DNA of 64,000 nucleotides, taken from NCBI RefSeq assembly GCF_014647795.1, contig NZ_BMPW01000020.1, positions 141,454 through 205,453 of the forward strand, read 5' to 3'. The stretch's first letter is position 1, and each line of letters opens with the position of its first letter. This document shows positions 23,718 through 31,563 of this stretch, in pieces. The notes under the pieces were generated by a model that saw only the letters and a list, made by a program, of their open reading frames with translations, had not been told where the DNA came from and made no database searches. The position numbers were made by a program, and so were the translations under genes. The DNA is from Actinoplanes campanulatus (GTDB lineage: Bacteria > Actinomycetota > Actinomycetes > Mycobacteriales > Micromonosporaceae).

Positions 23718-23952
23718 CGTGGCCCCAGGTGTGCTGGTCGAGGATGTAGCCGGTCGGTGGCCCGCCGTCCGGGCCGCTGCGACCCGCCCATGCGACGAGG
23801 TTGAGGGTGGCGTCGGTTTCCGAGTGCGTCAGTTTCAGCCGCTGGAACAGGCCGATCGCTTCGTCGAGGTAGCCGATCTCGAAGGCGTGCCCGCCGATCT
23901 GCACCGTGTAGTGTCCGACGCGCTGGTAGGTGGGGGCAGGGGTATCAGTCAT
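23710..23952 (-). CDS. Hypothetical protein (80 aa)
   Basis: Starts at ATG 23952 with AGGAGAA upstream and an ATGA overlap. YTVQIGGHAFEIGYLDEAIG looks like a small alpha/beta element. The function is unknown. Confidence 0.6.
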   Translation of the reverse strand: MTDTPAPTYQRVGHYTVQIGGHAFEIGYLDEAIGLFQRLKLTHSETDATLNLVAWAGRSGPDGGPPTGYILDQHTWGHDA

Positions 23953-24128
23953 CGGCGGTTCTCCTGTCGGATGTCGTGTCGCGGCCCGGTCATCTCCCAC
24001 CACGGCCGGAACCTGTTGCGCCAGGTGGTGCACCAGGCGGCGATCGTCTGGGAGCGGTGGGTGCAGCACGCCCGGACGGTGCCGTCCGCGAGGCGGACGA
24101 CCTGCCAGCGCTGGTTGCGGCTGGTCAT
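23949..24128 (-). CDS. Hypothetical protein (59 aa)
   Basis: MTSRNQRWQVVRLADGTVRA ... CCTHRSQTIAAWCTTW, coupled by ATGA overlaps at both ends. Trp/Arg-rich and basic. It is short but fits the chain exactly, with no other frame filling the space. Confidence 0.6.
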   Translation of the reverse strand: MTSRNQRWQVVRLADGTVRACCTHRSQTIAAWCTTWRNRFRPWWEMTGPRHDIRQENRR

Positions 24129-24361
24129 CGCAGCAGCCCCACCCGGAACGCGCGGGTGACCGCATGCGTTCTGTTCTTGGCACCGAGCCGCCAGTAGAGG
24201 CGTTTCGTCTGCTCGTGCACGGTGAACAGGCTGGTGTTACAGGCGGCGGCGATCTCCTTGTTGCAGTGGCCCTCCGCGATCAGATACAGGATTTGGGCCT
24301 GCTGCGGCGACAGACGCGGCGGTACCGGTAGCGGCGCGGGGCGGGCGTAGAAATCGCTCAC
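24125..24361 (-). CDS. HTH-only LuxR-type protein (third of three)
   Basis: 78 residues from GTG 24361. Nearly the whole protein is a GerE/LuxR DNA-binding domain: LSPQQAQILYLIAEGHCNKE, IAAACNTSLFTVHEQTKRLY and RLGAKNRTHAVTRAFRVGLL. No receiver or ligand domain is present. It is the third of three consecutive, overlapping homologues. Single-domain LuxR proteins can act as transcription activators or dominant partners. Confidence 0.75.
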   Translation of the reverse strand: MSDFYARPAPLPVPPRLSPQQAQILYLIAEGHCNKEIAAACNTSLFTVHEQTKRLYWRLGAKNRTHAVTRAFRVGLLR

Positions 24362-24600
24362 TGCAGCACCCCGGCCCGGAAGGCTTGCGCGACGGCGTGT
24401 GCCCGGTCGTTGGCGTTGAGCTTGCGGAAGATCCGCCTGTTGTACGTCTTGACGGTGTCGACGGTGATGTACAGCCGCTGGGCGATCGCCGCGTTGGATG
24501 TGCCGTCCGCGATCAGGGCGAGGATCTGCGCTTCGCGGACGGTGAGGCTGATCGATCGCTGCGGCAGTGGGACGGTGCGGTTCGGGAAGTAGCCGTTCAC
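24358..24600 (-). CDS. HTH-only LuxR-type protein (second of three)
   Basis: 80 residues from GTG 24600 (GTGA overlap). ISLTVREAQILALIADGTSN, AIAQRLYITVDTVKTYNRRI and KLNANDRAHAVAQAFRAGVL form a complete GerE-type domain with the usual TVK recognition helix. It shares the RAHAVAxAFRxGxL end with its downstream neighbour, which points to duplication. Confidence 0.78.
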   Translation of the reverse strand: MNGYFPNRTVPLPQRSISLTVREAQILALIADGTSNAAIAQRLYITVDTVKTYNRRIFRKLNANDRAHAVAQAFRAGVLQ

Positions 24601-24815
24601 GACAGGGCTCCTGCCCGGCGTGCCTTCGCCACGGCTTGTGCCGCGTTCCGGGCGTCCATGCGGGCGAGGATGTCCTCGATATGCCGTTTCACGGTCTCGG
24701 GGCTGATGCCGAGCCGGACAGCGATCTCCCGCCTGGTGAAACCCGCCGCCACCTGGTCGAGGACCTGCCGTTGACGGCGCGTCAGTTGGCCGGCGGCACC
24801 CGTGTAGCCGGTCAC
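24597..24815 (-). CDS. HTH-only LuxR-type protein (first of three)
   Basis: 72 residues from GTG 24815. LTRRQRQVLDQVAAGFTRRE, IAVRLGISPETVKRHIEDIL and DARNAAQAVAKARRAGALS are a canonical GerE domain. It is the first translated of the three tandem copies. It differs enough from the others that target sites may differ. Confidence 0.78.
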   Translation of the reverse strand: MTGYTGAAGQLTRRQRQVLDQVAAGFTRREIAVRLGISPETVKRHIEDILARMDARNAAQAVAKARRAGALS

Positions 24816-25159
24816 GGCTCACCGCCGACGATGGTGATATCGGTGGCACGGTCCTGCGGCCACACCGGCTGCTCCGAACGTTCCCGCATCGCCACCCTCG
24901 TGAGCTCGTGGACCAGCCGTCGGGTGAGTTCAGGAGCCGCCTCGATTTCCTCGAAAGTGTCCAGCGGAAGGTGCGTCTCCGGGGCCTCCACAACCACCTC
25001 GGGCGGCGGCCGATGGGGCTCCCAAGCACGGATCCGGCATCGGGCTTCGGCGTCATTGAGACTGAACCGGCCCGCCTCCCAAATGTCCTGCGTGTACGCC
25101 TTGCCGCCCGGACCCCGCCAGGCATCCTGCTTGTTCGACCAGATCAGATAGTTGGTCAC
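24812..25159 (-). CDS. Hypothetical protein (115 aa)
   Basis: Starts at GTG 25159 in a GTGA overlap. The N-terminus VTNYLIWSNKQDAWRGPGGK AYTQDIW is a pattern seen in small phage proteins; the rest is charged and helical (TFEEIEAAPELTRRLVHELT). The function is unknown. Confidence 0.6.
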   Translation of the reverse strand: MTNYLIWSNKQDAWRGPGGKAYTQDIWEAGRFSLNDAEARCRIRAWEPHRPPPEVVVEAPETHLPLDTFEEIEAAPELTRRLVHELTRVAMRERSEQPVWPQDRATDITIVGGEP

Positions 25160-25527
25160 CGGCTTGTCTCCTCTCCGGGGTACAGCCGTTTGCGGGTGAT
25201 CCGCCGACGTCGGCCCGCGCACGCGTCGGCGAGGTATGGGTAGAGGTCGCTGGTGGAGTCGCAGTGCTGGATGACGGTGCGGACGATGTCGAAGTCGCCC
25301 GGGATGCGGCGTTCGTTGTCGAGTGGCCCGCCTTTGCCGGTGCGTCCGTCGAGGTTCCCGTCCCGGTAGCCGAGCACGTAGCCCATGACCGCGGCCTCGC
25401 GAACGACACGGCGCTCGAACTTGGTCAGGGTGCGCCAGGCGGTGTCGGTCCGGTCGGCGCGCTGCTGCTCGCGGGCGGCGAAGTAGTCGAGCAGTTCCGG
25501 CGGGAACTCGGGCGTTTCTGCGGTCAC
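25156..25527 (-). CDS. Hypothetical protein (123 aa)
   Basis: Starts at GTG 25527. Helical (PELLDYFAAREQQRADRTDT, LTKFERRVVREAAVMGYVLG) with a basic end. The pattern suits a nucleic-acid-associated helical protein, but no family is recognised. Confidence 0.6.
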   Translation of the reverse strand: MTAETPEFPPELLDYFAAREQQRADRTDTAWRTLTKFERRVVREAAVMGYVLGYRDGNLDGRTGKGGPLDNERRIPGDFDIVRTVIQHCDSTSDLYPYLADACAGRRRRITRKRLYPGEETSR

Positions 25528-25871
25528 CGGGCCACCGCCGCGGTTTCAGTGATGCACTCCCGACACACGCAGTCGTGGCCTGGAGCGCCTTTCTGAAACG
25601 GCAGTACGCACGGGTTGGTGCCGTGGCAGTAGCTGCCGCAGATGCCGTACTGGGTTGCGGCAAAGTCGTCACGCTCGATGGCGTGGGTGGCGCATTCGCG
25701 CAGCCGCGCCGGTTGCTCGCCCTCCTCGAAGCCTTCGTCGCCGGGGAACGCCACGTGCTCGAGGTACATGTGGCCCGGCAGGATCGTTGCGACGCCGCGG
25801 AGAGACGGCGTCCAGTAGCAGCTGTCGCATTCGTGGGGAACGCGGGCCGTTCGGGCTCGGGTCAGGCTCAC
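25524..25871 (-). CDS. Cys-rich hypothetical protein (115 aa)
   Basis: Starts at GTG 25871. ECDSCYWTPSLRG near the N-terminus, a central GICGSYCHGTNPC and a C-terminal HDCVCRECI give three Cys groups consistent with zinc binding. It is followed in the operon by the DUF5131 neighbourhood upstream. Confidence 0.6.
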   Translation of the reverse strand: MSLTRARTARVPHECDSCYWTPSLRGVATILPGHMYLEHVAFPGDEGFEEGEQPARLRECATHAIERDDFAATQYGICGSYCHGTNPCVLPFQKGAPGHDCVCRECITETAAVAR

Positions 25872-26050
25872 CGGGCCACCACCGTGGTCGGGTCCAAGCC
25901 CTCGGCCGCGCAGTCAGCGCACCCGACGACACAGATCTCGACGAAGTGGGTGGTGCGGTAGCAGCCGTGGCAAAGGGCCGCGTTGTGGGATGAGCAGCAG
26001 AGCCCGGCGGACGGCGTCTTCTTACAGCGGATACAGGTCACAATGGTCAC
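25868..26050 (-). CDS. Cys-rich mini-protein (60 aa)
   Basis: About ten Cys and three His in 60 residues (CIRCKK, GLCCSSHN, ALCHGCYRTTH, CVVGCADC), suggesting two fused zinc sites. It overlaps its neighbours by GTGA on both sides. Confidence 0.65.
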   Translation of the reverse strand: MTIVTCIRCKKTPSAGLCCSSHNAALCHGCYRTTHFVEICVVGCADCAAEGLDPTTVVAR

Positions 26051-26922
26051 CGGGCCACCGCCTCAGGGCGCGCGGCCGGGTACTCGTCCCAGGTGCGGCC
26101 GTCCAGGACGCGGCCGTTGGCCTTCGACGACCGGCCACCCCACTGCTTGAAGAAGAACGGGATGCCGGCGCCGCTGCACGCATCCCGCAGCGCCCGCGCC
26201 CATCCCGCTTCCATCGGCCGCGGCCGAGGCCCGGACTCGCCACCAACAACCACCCAGTCAAGGCCGGGATCGCGGTCGAGGCGGGAGTTCCGGAACAGGT
26301 CGACCGGCCCGAGTAGCGGCTCGCACGACAGCCAGCGGACGGCAGCCGGAGTCTCGAGCAGCGCGGGAATTCGCAGCTCCGCACGGGCCTGGTCCTCCAC
26401 GGACACACCCAGCCACAGATTCGGAAGCGGCCACGGAACGGAGGCATCCGGAAATGACGGCAGGCTGGCCGCGAACGCGTGGGCCTCGTTGTACACCTTG
26501 AGCCGCATGCGGTCGTTGTTCAGCCACGACCTCATCCGCCCGTGCCGCTTGGTCAGCAGTTGGTAGGTGTGCCGCGGGGTGAGCGCCATGACAGCGAACA
26601 CACGGGCGATGAACTCGTCGGGCACGGCCTTGTGAAACAGGTCGGACTGGCTGTTCACGAACACTCTGGACGGCTTCCGCCATGACAGCGGCTGAGTCAT
26701 CCGGTCGGGCAGCAGGTTGATACGCCCGGTCCAGTCGAGTCGCCCGTCACGGCGTTCGGTGAGTCCGGCGAACGCCGACGCAACCTTGGGGTGCGGGTTG
26801 CCTGCACGGATGGTGGCGGTGTTGATCGCGTAGCAGGCGTCGCAGCCCGGCGACACGCGCTCACAACCAAGCAGGGGGTTCCACGTGCGGTCCGCCCATT
26901 CGATGCTGGTGTTGTCGCTCAC
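26047..26922 (-). CDS. DUF5131 (phage Gp37/Gp68-type) protein
   Basis: 291 residues from GTG 26922. The signature start TSIEWADRTWNPLLGCERVS, then PGCDACYA, gives the three-Cys motif; WLGVSVEDQ, LSCEPLLGPVD, WVVVGGESGPRPRPM and FFFKQWGG complete the family pattern. The family is TIM-barrel-like with a Cys cluster reminiscent of radical-SAM proteins. It often pairs with a TcmP partner, which I do not see here. The biochemical role is unknown. Confidence 0.88.
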   Translation of the reverse strand: MSDNTSIEWADRTWNPLLGCERVSPGCDACYAINTATIRAGNPHPKVASAFAGLTERRDGRLDWTGRINLLPDRMTQPLSWRKPSRVFVNSQSDLFHKAVPDEFIARVFAVMALTPRHTYQLLTKRHGRMRSWLNNDRMRLKVYNEAHAFAASLPSFPDASVPWPLPNLWLGVSVEDQARAELRIPALLETPAAVRWLSCEPLLGPVDLFRNSRLDRDPGLDWVVVGGESGPRPRPMEAGWARALRDACSGAGIPFFFKQWGGRSSKANGRVLDGRTWDEYPAARPEAVAR

Positions 26923-27251
26923 CGCGCCACCGTCTTCGGGTCGATGCCGTACTCGGTGAGCCACTCCCACAGGAACTCGCCGAGCCCGCTCCCGTCGGCC
27001 CACGCCTCCCACAGGTCACGAGCGAGACGGTCAGCGAAGTCAACGCCGGCCCGCTCTTGGGCTTCGCGGAGCAGGTAGATGACACCCCACTCCTTCACAA
27101 ACAGGTTCATCGCGGTGTAGTCCAGCTCGGGCACGTCGATGGTGGCGACGTAGCGGCGCTGGGCGCTGACGGCAAGTGCAGCAGCGAGACGGTCAGCGGT
27201 CACGTCGTCGGCGCAGGTGGGGTACGGGGCGGCGTTGCTGGTGGGGGTCAC
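26919..27251 (-). CDS. Hypothetical protein (110 aa)
   Basis: GTG 27251 is in GTGA overlap; GTG 27254 is equally possible and GAGGAG lies upstream. Helical, acidic and Trp-rich at the C-terminus (DLWEAWADGSGLGEFLWEWL). The function is unknown. Confidence 0.6.
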   Translation of the reverse strand: MTPTSNAAPYPTCADDVTADRLAAALAVSAQRRYVATIDVPELDYTAMNLFVKEWGVIYLLREAQERAGVDFADRLARDLWEAWADGSGLGEFLWEWLTEYGIDPKTVAR

Positions 27252-27439
27252 CACGGGATCTCCTCACGGTGAGCCGGCAGTTCGCCGGTGTCATTGGGGG
27301 TGTTGCGCATGCCGTCGACGGAGAATCCGGCGTTGGTCAGCGCCTCGCGGGCCACTTTCAGCGCGTACGCGGTGTGACGCAGGTCGGAGTCGTCGTCGAT
27401 GCGGACGACGGCGGTCAGGGTGCGGAAGTGGTGGGTCAT
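27248..27439 (-). CDS. Hypothetical protein (63 aa)
   Basis: ATG 27439 has GAGGAC upstream. HFRTLTAVVRIDDDSDLRHT followed by a helix (AYALKVAREALTNAGFSVDG) suggests a small ferredoxin-like alpha/beta fold. Confidence 0.6.
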   Translation of the reverse strand: MTHHFRTLTAVVRIDDDSDLRHTAYALKVAREALTNAGFSVDGMRNTPNDTGELPAHREEIPW

Positions 27440-27708
27440 GCCGCGTCCTCGTGCGTGCACCGCTTCGTCATGCGCGGGTAGAAACGCTCTTCGTAGGTGG
27501 CGTGGTCGACGAACACGGTGTGCACGCCACGGGCGCGGGCGGCGCGCTCTTCGGCGCGGGTGTCGTACATGCCGTCCCACGCGGCGTCTTCGGTCTTGTA
27601 GAAGCGGGACTCCTCGACGAGGCCAATCGGGCAGCCGCACTGGTCGAGGAAGATCCAGTGCTTTCGTTCGGACTGCGGCCGGCGCGGAGGAAGCTTCGAG
27701 CGAGTCAC
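27436..27708 (-). CDS. Hypothetical protein (90 aa)
   Basis: GTG 27708 overlaps the upstream stop. KHWIFLDQCGCPIGLVEESR and an Arg/Glu-rich helix are visible; no known domain. Confidence 0.58.
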   Translation of the reverse strand: MTRSKLPPRRPQSERKHWIFLDQCGCPIGLVEESRFYKTEDAAWDGMYDTRAEERAARARGVHTVFVDHATYEERFYPRMTKRCTHEDAA

Positions 27709-27950
27709 CGGTTACCCGCCTCGATCTCCGCATCGGTCCACTCACGGACTCGCACCTTCTGAGCAGCACCGTGATGCACCGGAGCGTCGGCGGTTTCGGC
27801 ACAGAACACGCCAGCCCCGTCGCCGAACTCGTTGCCGTCGCCGATCTTGTGCAGGTAGCCACACATCGGGTCGTCGACCAGGCCAGGGCCGTTCGGGTTG
27901 GCGCGCTTCGCCGGCTCGAAGGCGTGGGCGGGGATCGTCGTGAGGGTCAT
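27705..27950 (-). CDS. Hypothetical protein (81 aa)
   Basis: ATG 27950 lies in an ATGA overlap. MTLTTIPAHAFEPAKRANPN and the C-terminal VREWTDAEIEAGN are seen in small actinophage proteins; function unknown. Confidence 0.58.
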   Translation of the reverse strand: MTLTTIPAHAFEPAKRANPNGPGLVDDPMCGYLHKIGDGNEFGDGAGVFCAETADAPVHHGAAQKVRVREWTDAEIEAGNR

Positions 27951-28456
27951 GCTGCGGCCCTCGACGTCTCGTCCGAGGCTTCCTGAGCGGCGTAGAATTC
28001 GCTCAGCCGGATCGGCTCCCACAGCGGCCCGATGTCATCCGGCTGGGCGCTGTACAGGGCGTACACGGCGCCGTCGTGTTCGAACATGGCCGGGGCGCGC
28101 ATCATCCCGCCCTTGAACAGGATCTTCGGCAGGCCGTGCTGCTGCATGACATCCCGCAGATCCGGGAGCTGCACCGACTTGAGCCACGCCCGCGCGTCGT
28201 CGCCGGCCTTACCGCGCCGCGGTTCGAAGCGGTCACGGACGTACCGCCAACCCTCCGGCGGATCGGTGGGGTCGATCGGGGCGAGACCGACGAACTCCTG
28301 CTCGCCGATGGAGCGCTGGGCCATGAGGCCCTTGTTCTTGCCGATGGCTTTGGCGCCGGTGAGCGCCTGGTTACTGGCCTCGCGGTGTCTCTGGGCTGTG
28401 GTGTGCCAGGCGGCAATGGCGTCGGGGTCGGTGTTCCTGTACGCGTAGTCGCTCAC
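27947..28456 (-). CDS. Hypothetical protein, first gene of block C
   Basis: 169 residues from GTG 28456 with AAGGAGG upstream. The middle (GWRYVRDRFEPRRGKAGDDA RAWLKSV) is basic. It is the first gene after the divergent promoter region that holds the 19-bp palindrome, so it is probably transcribed directly from an operator-controlled promoter. Confidence 0.65.
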   Translation of the reverse strand: MSDYAYRNTDPDAIAAWHTTAQRHREASNQALTGAKAIGKNKGLMAQRSIGEQEFVGLAPIDPTDPPEGWRYVRDRFEPRRGKAGDDARAWLKSVQLPDLRDVMQQHGLPKILFKGGMMRAPAMFEHDGAVYALYSAQPDDIGPLWEPIRLSEFYAAQEASDETSRAAA

Positions 28457-28481
28457 GTGCCCTCCTTGTTGTGGCGTTTTG

Positions 28482-28500
28482 TTGTGATGCACAATCACAA
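28482..28500. promoter_or_regulatory. 19-bp palindromic operator in divergent promoter
   Basis: TTGTGAT-GCACA-ATCACAA is a perfect seven-base inverted repeat 26 bases upstream of block C and just before the plus-strand regulator. Related half-sites (GATCACAA near 28516 and CGTGATC near 28558) follow inside the leader. The neighbouring HTH protein is the natural candidate ligand. Confidence 0.65.
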
Positions 28501-28588
28501 TATGCAGACACTAACCACGATCACAAGCGGCGACCCGAACGTCATCACATCTCTCGTTCGTGATCTGACCCATGCGACAATCAGCCCC

Positions 28589-28885
28589 ATGCCACGCCGT
28601 GACCGGACCGTCCCCGACACCCCCGTCCTGCAAGCACTCGACGAGGCAGTCCGGGAGTACGACGAGGCAGAAGCGCTCCTGAAGGCGAAGGACACCAAAC
28701 TCCGAGAGGCGATCGTCGAAGCCGCCCGCGAGGCCGCCGACAAGGACAGCAGGCTGACGATCCAGCACATCGCCGAACGGGTTGGCTGGACCCGCGAGAC
28801 CATCAACCGCATCGCCACGAAGGCGGGAGTCCGGCAGCGTGCAGCCAGAAGTGAAAAGGCTCACGACGCCGCCTCCGGTACCTGA
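28589..28885 (+). CDS. Plus-strand HTH regulator
   Basis: 98 residues from ATG 28589; an in-frame ATG at 28502 would add 29 residues, and neither has a clear ribosome binding site, so a leaderless message is possible. A charged helix (YDEAEALLKAKDTKLREAIV) precedes a helix-turn-helix: LTIQHIAERVGWTRETINRI. It runs against the minus-strand blocks, starting at the palindromic operator and converging on the 28861 gene with a 25-base overlap. It probably represses or switches blocks B/C. Confidence 0.72.
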   Translation: MPRRDRTVPDTPVLQALDEAVREYDEAEALLKAKDTKLREAIVEAAREAADKDSRLTIQHIAERVGWTRETINRIATKAGVRQRAARSEKAHDAASGT

Positions 28886-29214
28886 CCGGCACCCGGACAC
28901 GGCGTCTCGGACCGCTCCACCCCGTCCCGCGTCCGCACCCACACGCCGTGCGGTGCGACCCGGCCCGCCTCGAGGGCGATGTCGCCACCGCACATGGGGC
29001 ACATGCCGTGCCAGTCGGCCAGCAACTCCAGGCAGCGCGCGTGCGCGCCGGCGGGCGGCTCGTCCGGCTGGATGACCGGCACGAACCCGTCCTGCCGGTT
29101 CGCCCCGTCAACCGCCCGCCCACACAACATCAGCGCGGCGTTCGTACGGCGCACACACCAGTCGTCCAGGTGCAGGCCCGGCACCGACCACTCGAAACCG
29201 TCAGGAAGTGGCAC
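28861..29214 (-). CDS. Zinc-ribbon-like hypothetical protein, end of block B
   Basis: 117 residues from GTG 29214 with GGAG upstream. GMCPMCGGDIALEAGRVAPH gives a CxxC pair and further Cys lie in both ends. It converges with the plus-strand regulator and overlaps it by 25 bases. Confidence 0.62.
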   Translation of the reverse strand: MPLPDGFEWSVPGLHLDDWCVRRTNAALMLCGRAVDGANRQDGFVPVIQPDEPPAGAHARCLELLADWHGMCPMCGGDIALEAGRVAPHGVWVRTRDGVERSETPCPGAGQVPEAAS

Positions 29215-29269
29215 GGCAGGCTCCGAGCGGCGGCCGTTCGGCCCGAATCTCGGCGAGGGTGCGAACCAT
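29201..29269 (-). CDS. Possible 22-aa peptide in TAATG overlap
   Basis: ATG 29269 overlaps the stop of the LexA-like gene (TAATG). The 22-codon frame (MVRTLAEIRAERPPLGACRA...) ends 14 bases inside the next gene. It fills an otherwise empty 55 bases and may be a coupling or leader peptide. Confidence 0.4.
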   Translation of the reverse strand: MVRTLAEIRAERPPLGACRATS

Positions 29270-29508
29270 TACGACCCGCCCGCCACGTCCAGCACCACGA
29301 GCGCCCGGGGAATCTTCGGGTACCGGCGGATCCGGCCCTTCTCCTCCAACTGCTGCAACTGGTAGGCGACCGTCGACGGGCCACGCCCACACCGGGCGGC
29401 TAACTCCCGCAGCGTCGGCGCATACCCGTACTCGTCGACGAACCCGCGGATCTCAGCCAGCACACGCTGCTGCACCGGCGTCAACGGCACCAACACGACG
29501 GCGGTCAC
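29269..29508 (-). CDS. LexA-type winged-helix DNA-binding protein
   Basis: 79 residues from GTG 29508 (GTGA overlap). LTPVQQRVLAEIRGFVDEYG, APTLRELAARCGRGPSTVAY and QLQQLEEKGRIRRYPKIPRA match the N-terminal DNA-binding domain of LexA. The C-terminal peptidase domain is absent, so it cannot self-cleave. It may bind SOS-box-like operators and interfere with or borrow the host SOS response. Confidence 0.8.
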   Translation of the reverse strand: MTAVVLVPLTPVQQRVLAEIRGFVDEYGYAPTLRELAARCGRGPSTVAYQLQQLEEKGRIRRYPKIPRALVVLDVAGGS

Positions 29509-29723
29509 AGCCCGCACCTCGCGCACACGTAGTCATTGAGGTCATCGACGATTAGGCACAGCGGACACTCCGGGTTCACCGGCGCGGCAACGATCGGCTC
29601 GCCAGACACGTCTGCACCGCACAACGCCACATCCGGATCGCACGGGCAATACAGGTGGTCAACGGCATCTTCACCGTCTGGCTCGGCAAGCTTCGGGTCT
29701 GGCAGCATCGTCAACTCAGACAT
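29505..29723 (-). CDS. Cys-rich hypothetical protein (72 aa)
   Basis: ATG 29723 has GGAGA upstream. LYCPCDPDVALCGAD, ECPLCLIVDD and YVCARCGL give three Cys groups with a zinc-ribbon look. An acidic N-terminus precedes them. Confidence 0.62.
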   Translation of the reverse strand: MSELTMLPDPKLAEPDGEDAVDHLYCPCDPDVALCGADVSGEPIVAAPVNPECPLCLIVDDLNDYVCARCGL

Positions 29724-29934
29724 CGGGGATCTCCAGCTGTAAGCCGACTGCGGAATGGGTTGCGAAGGAATGGCCGGCCTTCGCGAGCTCGGCCAGCACC
29801 AGGCCGGCACGCCGTTCATGCACCTGCCGATGCCCGGCCGAGTACTGGTGATAGGGGTGGGCGCCGGGCAGGCACTCGACCACATGCATGGCCAGGGCGA
29901 GCGCCTGTACCGATTCGTCATCCGAGTGAGTCAC
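29716..29934 (-). CDS. Hypothetical protein (72 aa)
   Basis: GTG 29934 lies in a GTGA overlap. The product is one helical stretch (VQALALAMHVVECLPGAHPY) followed by HERRAGLVLAELAKAGHSFA. The function is unknown. Confidence 0.58.
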   Translation of the reverse strand: MTHSDDESVQALALAMHVVECLPGAHPYHQYSAGHRQVHERRAGLVLAELAKAGHSFATHSAVGLQLEIPDV

Positions 29935-30800
29935 GACGCCACCCGCTCACCGCGGCGTGCCAGCCGGGCACGGGCCCGGGTCACCGTCTGGTGGTGTACA
30001 TCCAGCAGAGCCGCCAGCGTCGCATCGTTGTGCAGGTGGCCGACCCGTAGCAGCTCAGCCTCAACCCGCTGCTGTTGCCGCCGTCGCGGAGTGAGGTCAC
30101 CACCGAGCATCTTGCGTGCCCCGAAGTAGTTGATGCCTTGCTGGTCGGCCATTCGCGCCAACGGGATACCGCGGGCAGTCCCGGCCTGCAGCATCGCGAC
30201 CAACTCGATGTCGGTCAGGTCGACGCGTTCGCCGGCCAACGCCCTTTCGACAGCGACCTCATCGATTGGATCGTCGGTCCCGTCCTGCACGCCGCCAACG
30301 TCGAGCGGGTCAGGTGATGCCTGCGGGTCGTCGATGTTTGCGCCCCACTGGACGGGCAGCGGATACCCCGCTGCCGCTGCACGACGCCGAGTTCTGACCG
30401 ACGTTCCAGGGCGGGTGATGAGGACGGCATAGGTCGCGGCAATGAGATCGTGGTGGTGGGGGGTGATGTGCTGCTGGATGCACATCCTTTGGATCTGCCG
30501 CCGGTCGAAGGTGCCGCCGCACATGTCGGCGATCACCTGGGACGGATGTCCGAGCGCCCACATGCCCTGGATACGGCGCCGCGCTCCGGTCGCGTCGGTC
30601 AGGGCTGGTACGTTTCGGCCTTCGCGGGCACGTTTTTGGTAGAGGCGGTGCGCCTCCCGCGCATGCGGGCAGCGGCACTTGGCTTTCCGGTAAGCGGTGC
30701 ACGTGCCGTGCCAGTCGGCTGTGCAGGCCGGTGCGAGACGGCCAAGGTCGACGCGTCTGCGCCCGCCAGTGACCAGGATCGGTGCCGGGATTGCCGTCAC
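29931..30800 (-). CDS. Multi-HTH DNA-binding protein
   Basis: 289 residues from GTG 30800. An N-terminal zinc-like segment ([20 protein letters not shown]) is common in actinobacterial phage and mobile-element regulators. Later segments resemble helix-turn-helices: [40 protein letters not shown] and [20 protein letters not shown]. It probably binds DNA at several contacts, perhaps as a block B regulator or replication-origin protein; the exact role is inference. Confidence 0.65.
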   Translation of the reverse strand: MTAIPAPILVTGGRRRVDLGRLAPACTADWHGTCTAYRKAKCRCPHAREAHRLYQKRAREGRNVPALTDATGARRRIQGMWALGHPSQVIADMCGGTFDRRQIQRMCIQQHITPHHHDLIAATYAVLITRPGTSVRTRRRAAAAGYPLPVQWGANIDDPQASPDPLDVGGVQDGTDDPIDEVAVERALAGERVDLTDIELVAMLQAGTARGIPLARMADQQGINYFGARKMLGGDLTPRRRQQQRVEAELLRVGHLHNDATLAALLDVHHQTVTRARARLARRGERVAS

Positions 30801-31384
30801 GTCGCACCGCCGGTCGGCCAGGTCCGGAACCGGACGTACGAACGAGACGCGGTGGGCCCGCGCTGCCCCTGGTAGCGGGAGCCGTAGACGTCCGACCCGT
30901 ACGGGTGCTCGGCGGGGCTTGACAGCCGGAACACGCACAGTTGCCCGATGCTCATGCCCGGCCACAGCTTGATCGGCAGGGTGGCCACGTTCGAAAGTTC
31001 CAGCGTGACGTGGCCGGAGAACCCCGGGTCGATGAAGCCGGCGGTGGAGTGGGTGAGCAGTCCGAGTCGGCCGAGGCTGCTCTTGCCCTCCAGCCGGGCC
31101 GCGAGTTCGACGCCGAGCGTGACCGCCTCGAGGGTGGAGGCGAGCACGAACTCACCCGGGTGCAGCACGAACGGCTGCCCGTCTTCCACCTCAACCGGCG
31201 CGGTGAGATCGTCCTGCTGCTCGGCCGGGTCGATGTGCGTGTACAGGTGGTTGTTGAAAACCCGGAACATGCGGTCCAGCCGGACGTCGATGCTGGACGG
31301 CTGCACCAGCGACGGCTCGAACGGCTCCAGTGAAAGACCACCCGCCTCGATCTCGGCGGTCAGATCGCGGTCAGAAAGCAGCAT
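30797..31384 (-). CDS. dcd: dCTP deaminase
   Basis: 195 residues from ATG 31384 (GGGAGG upstream, TGATG overlap). [49 protein letters not shown]-type core ([20 protein letters not shown]) and [17 protein letters not shown] are diagnostic. The enzyme converts dCTP to dUTP, or directly to dUMP in bifunctional forms, feeding thymidylate supply during replication. It also changes dCTP/dUTP balance, which can matter for modified DNA or defence evasion. Confidence 0.93.
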   Translation of the reverse strand: MLLSDRDLTAEIEAGGLSLEPFEPSLVQPSSIDVRLDRMFRVFNNHLYTHIDPAEQQDDLTAPVEVEDGQPFVLHPGEFVLASTLEAVTLGVELAARLEGKSSLGRLGLLTHSTAGFIDPGFSGHVTLELSNVATLPIKLWPGMSIGQLCVFRLSSPAEHPYGSDVYGSRYQGQRGPTASRSYVRFRTWPTGGAT

Positions 31385-31563
31385 CAGGCCACCTCCCGGC
31401 GCCAGTAATTCGGCGAGTCCGGGCAGATCACGCAGCGGAGCAGTGAGCCTGGCTCGCGACACGGGTTCGCCGGGCTACCAGGAGCATCGGCGTCAGCGCA
31501 CTTGCTGGGTACGTCAGCCGGAGCGGCAGGGTGGCGGGGCAGCGGCGTTGCGAGGCCGGTCAC
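31384..31563 (-). CDS. Small Cys-containing hypothetical protein (59 aa)
   Basis: GTG 31563 overlaps the RusA stop. [20 protein letters not shown] and [14 protein letters not shown] suggest a small zinc-binding or disordered peptide. Coupled to dcd by TGATG. Confidence 0.5.
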   Translation of the reverse strand: MTGLATPLPRHPAAPADVPSKCADADAPGSPANPCREPGSLLRCVICPDSPNYWRREVA

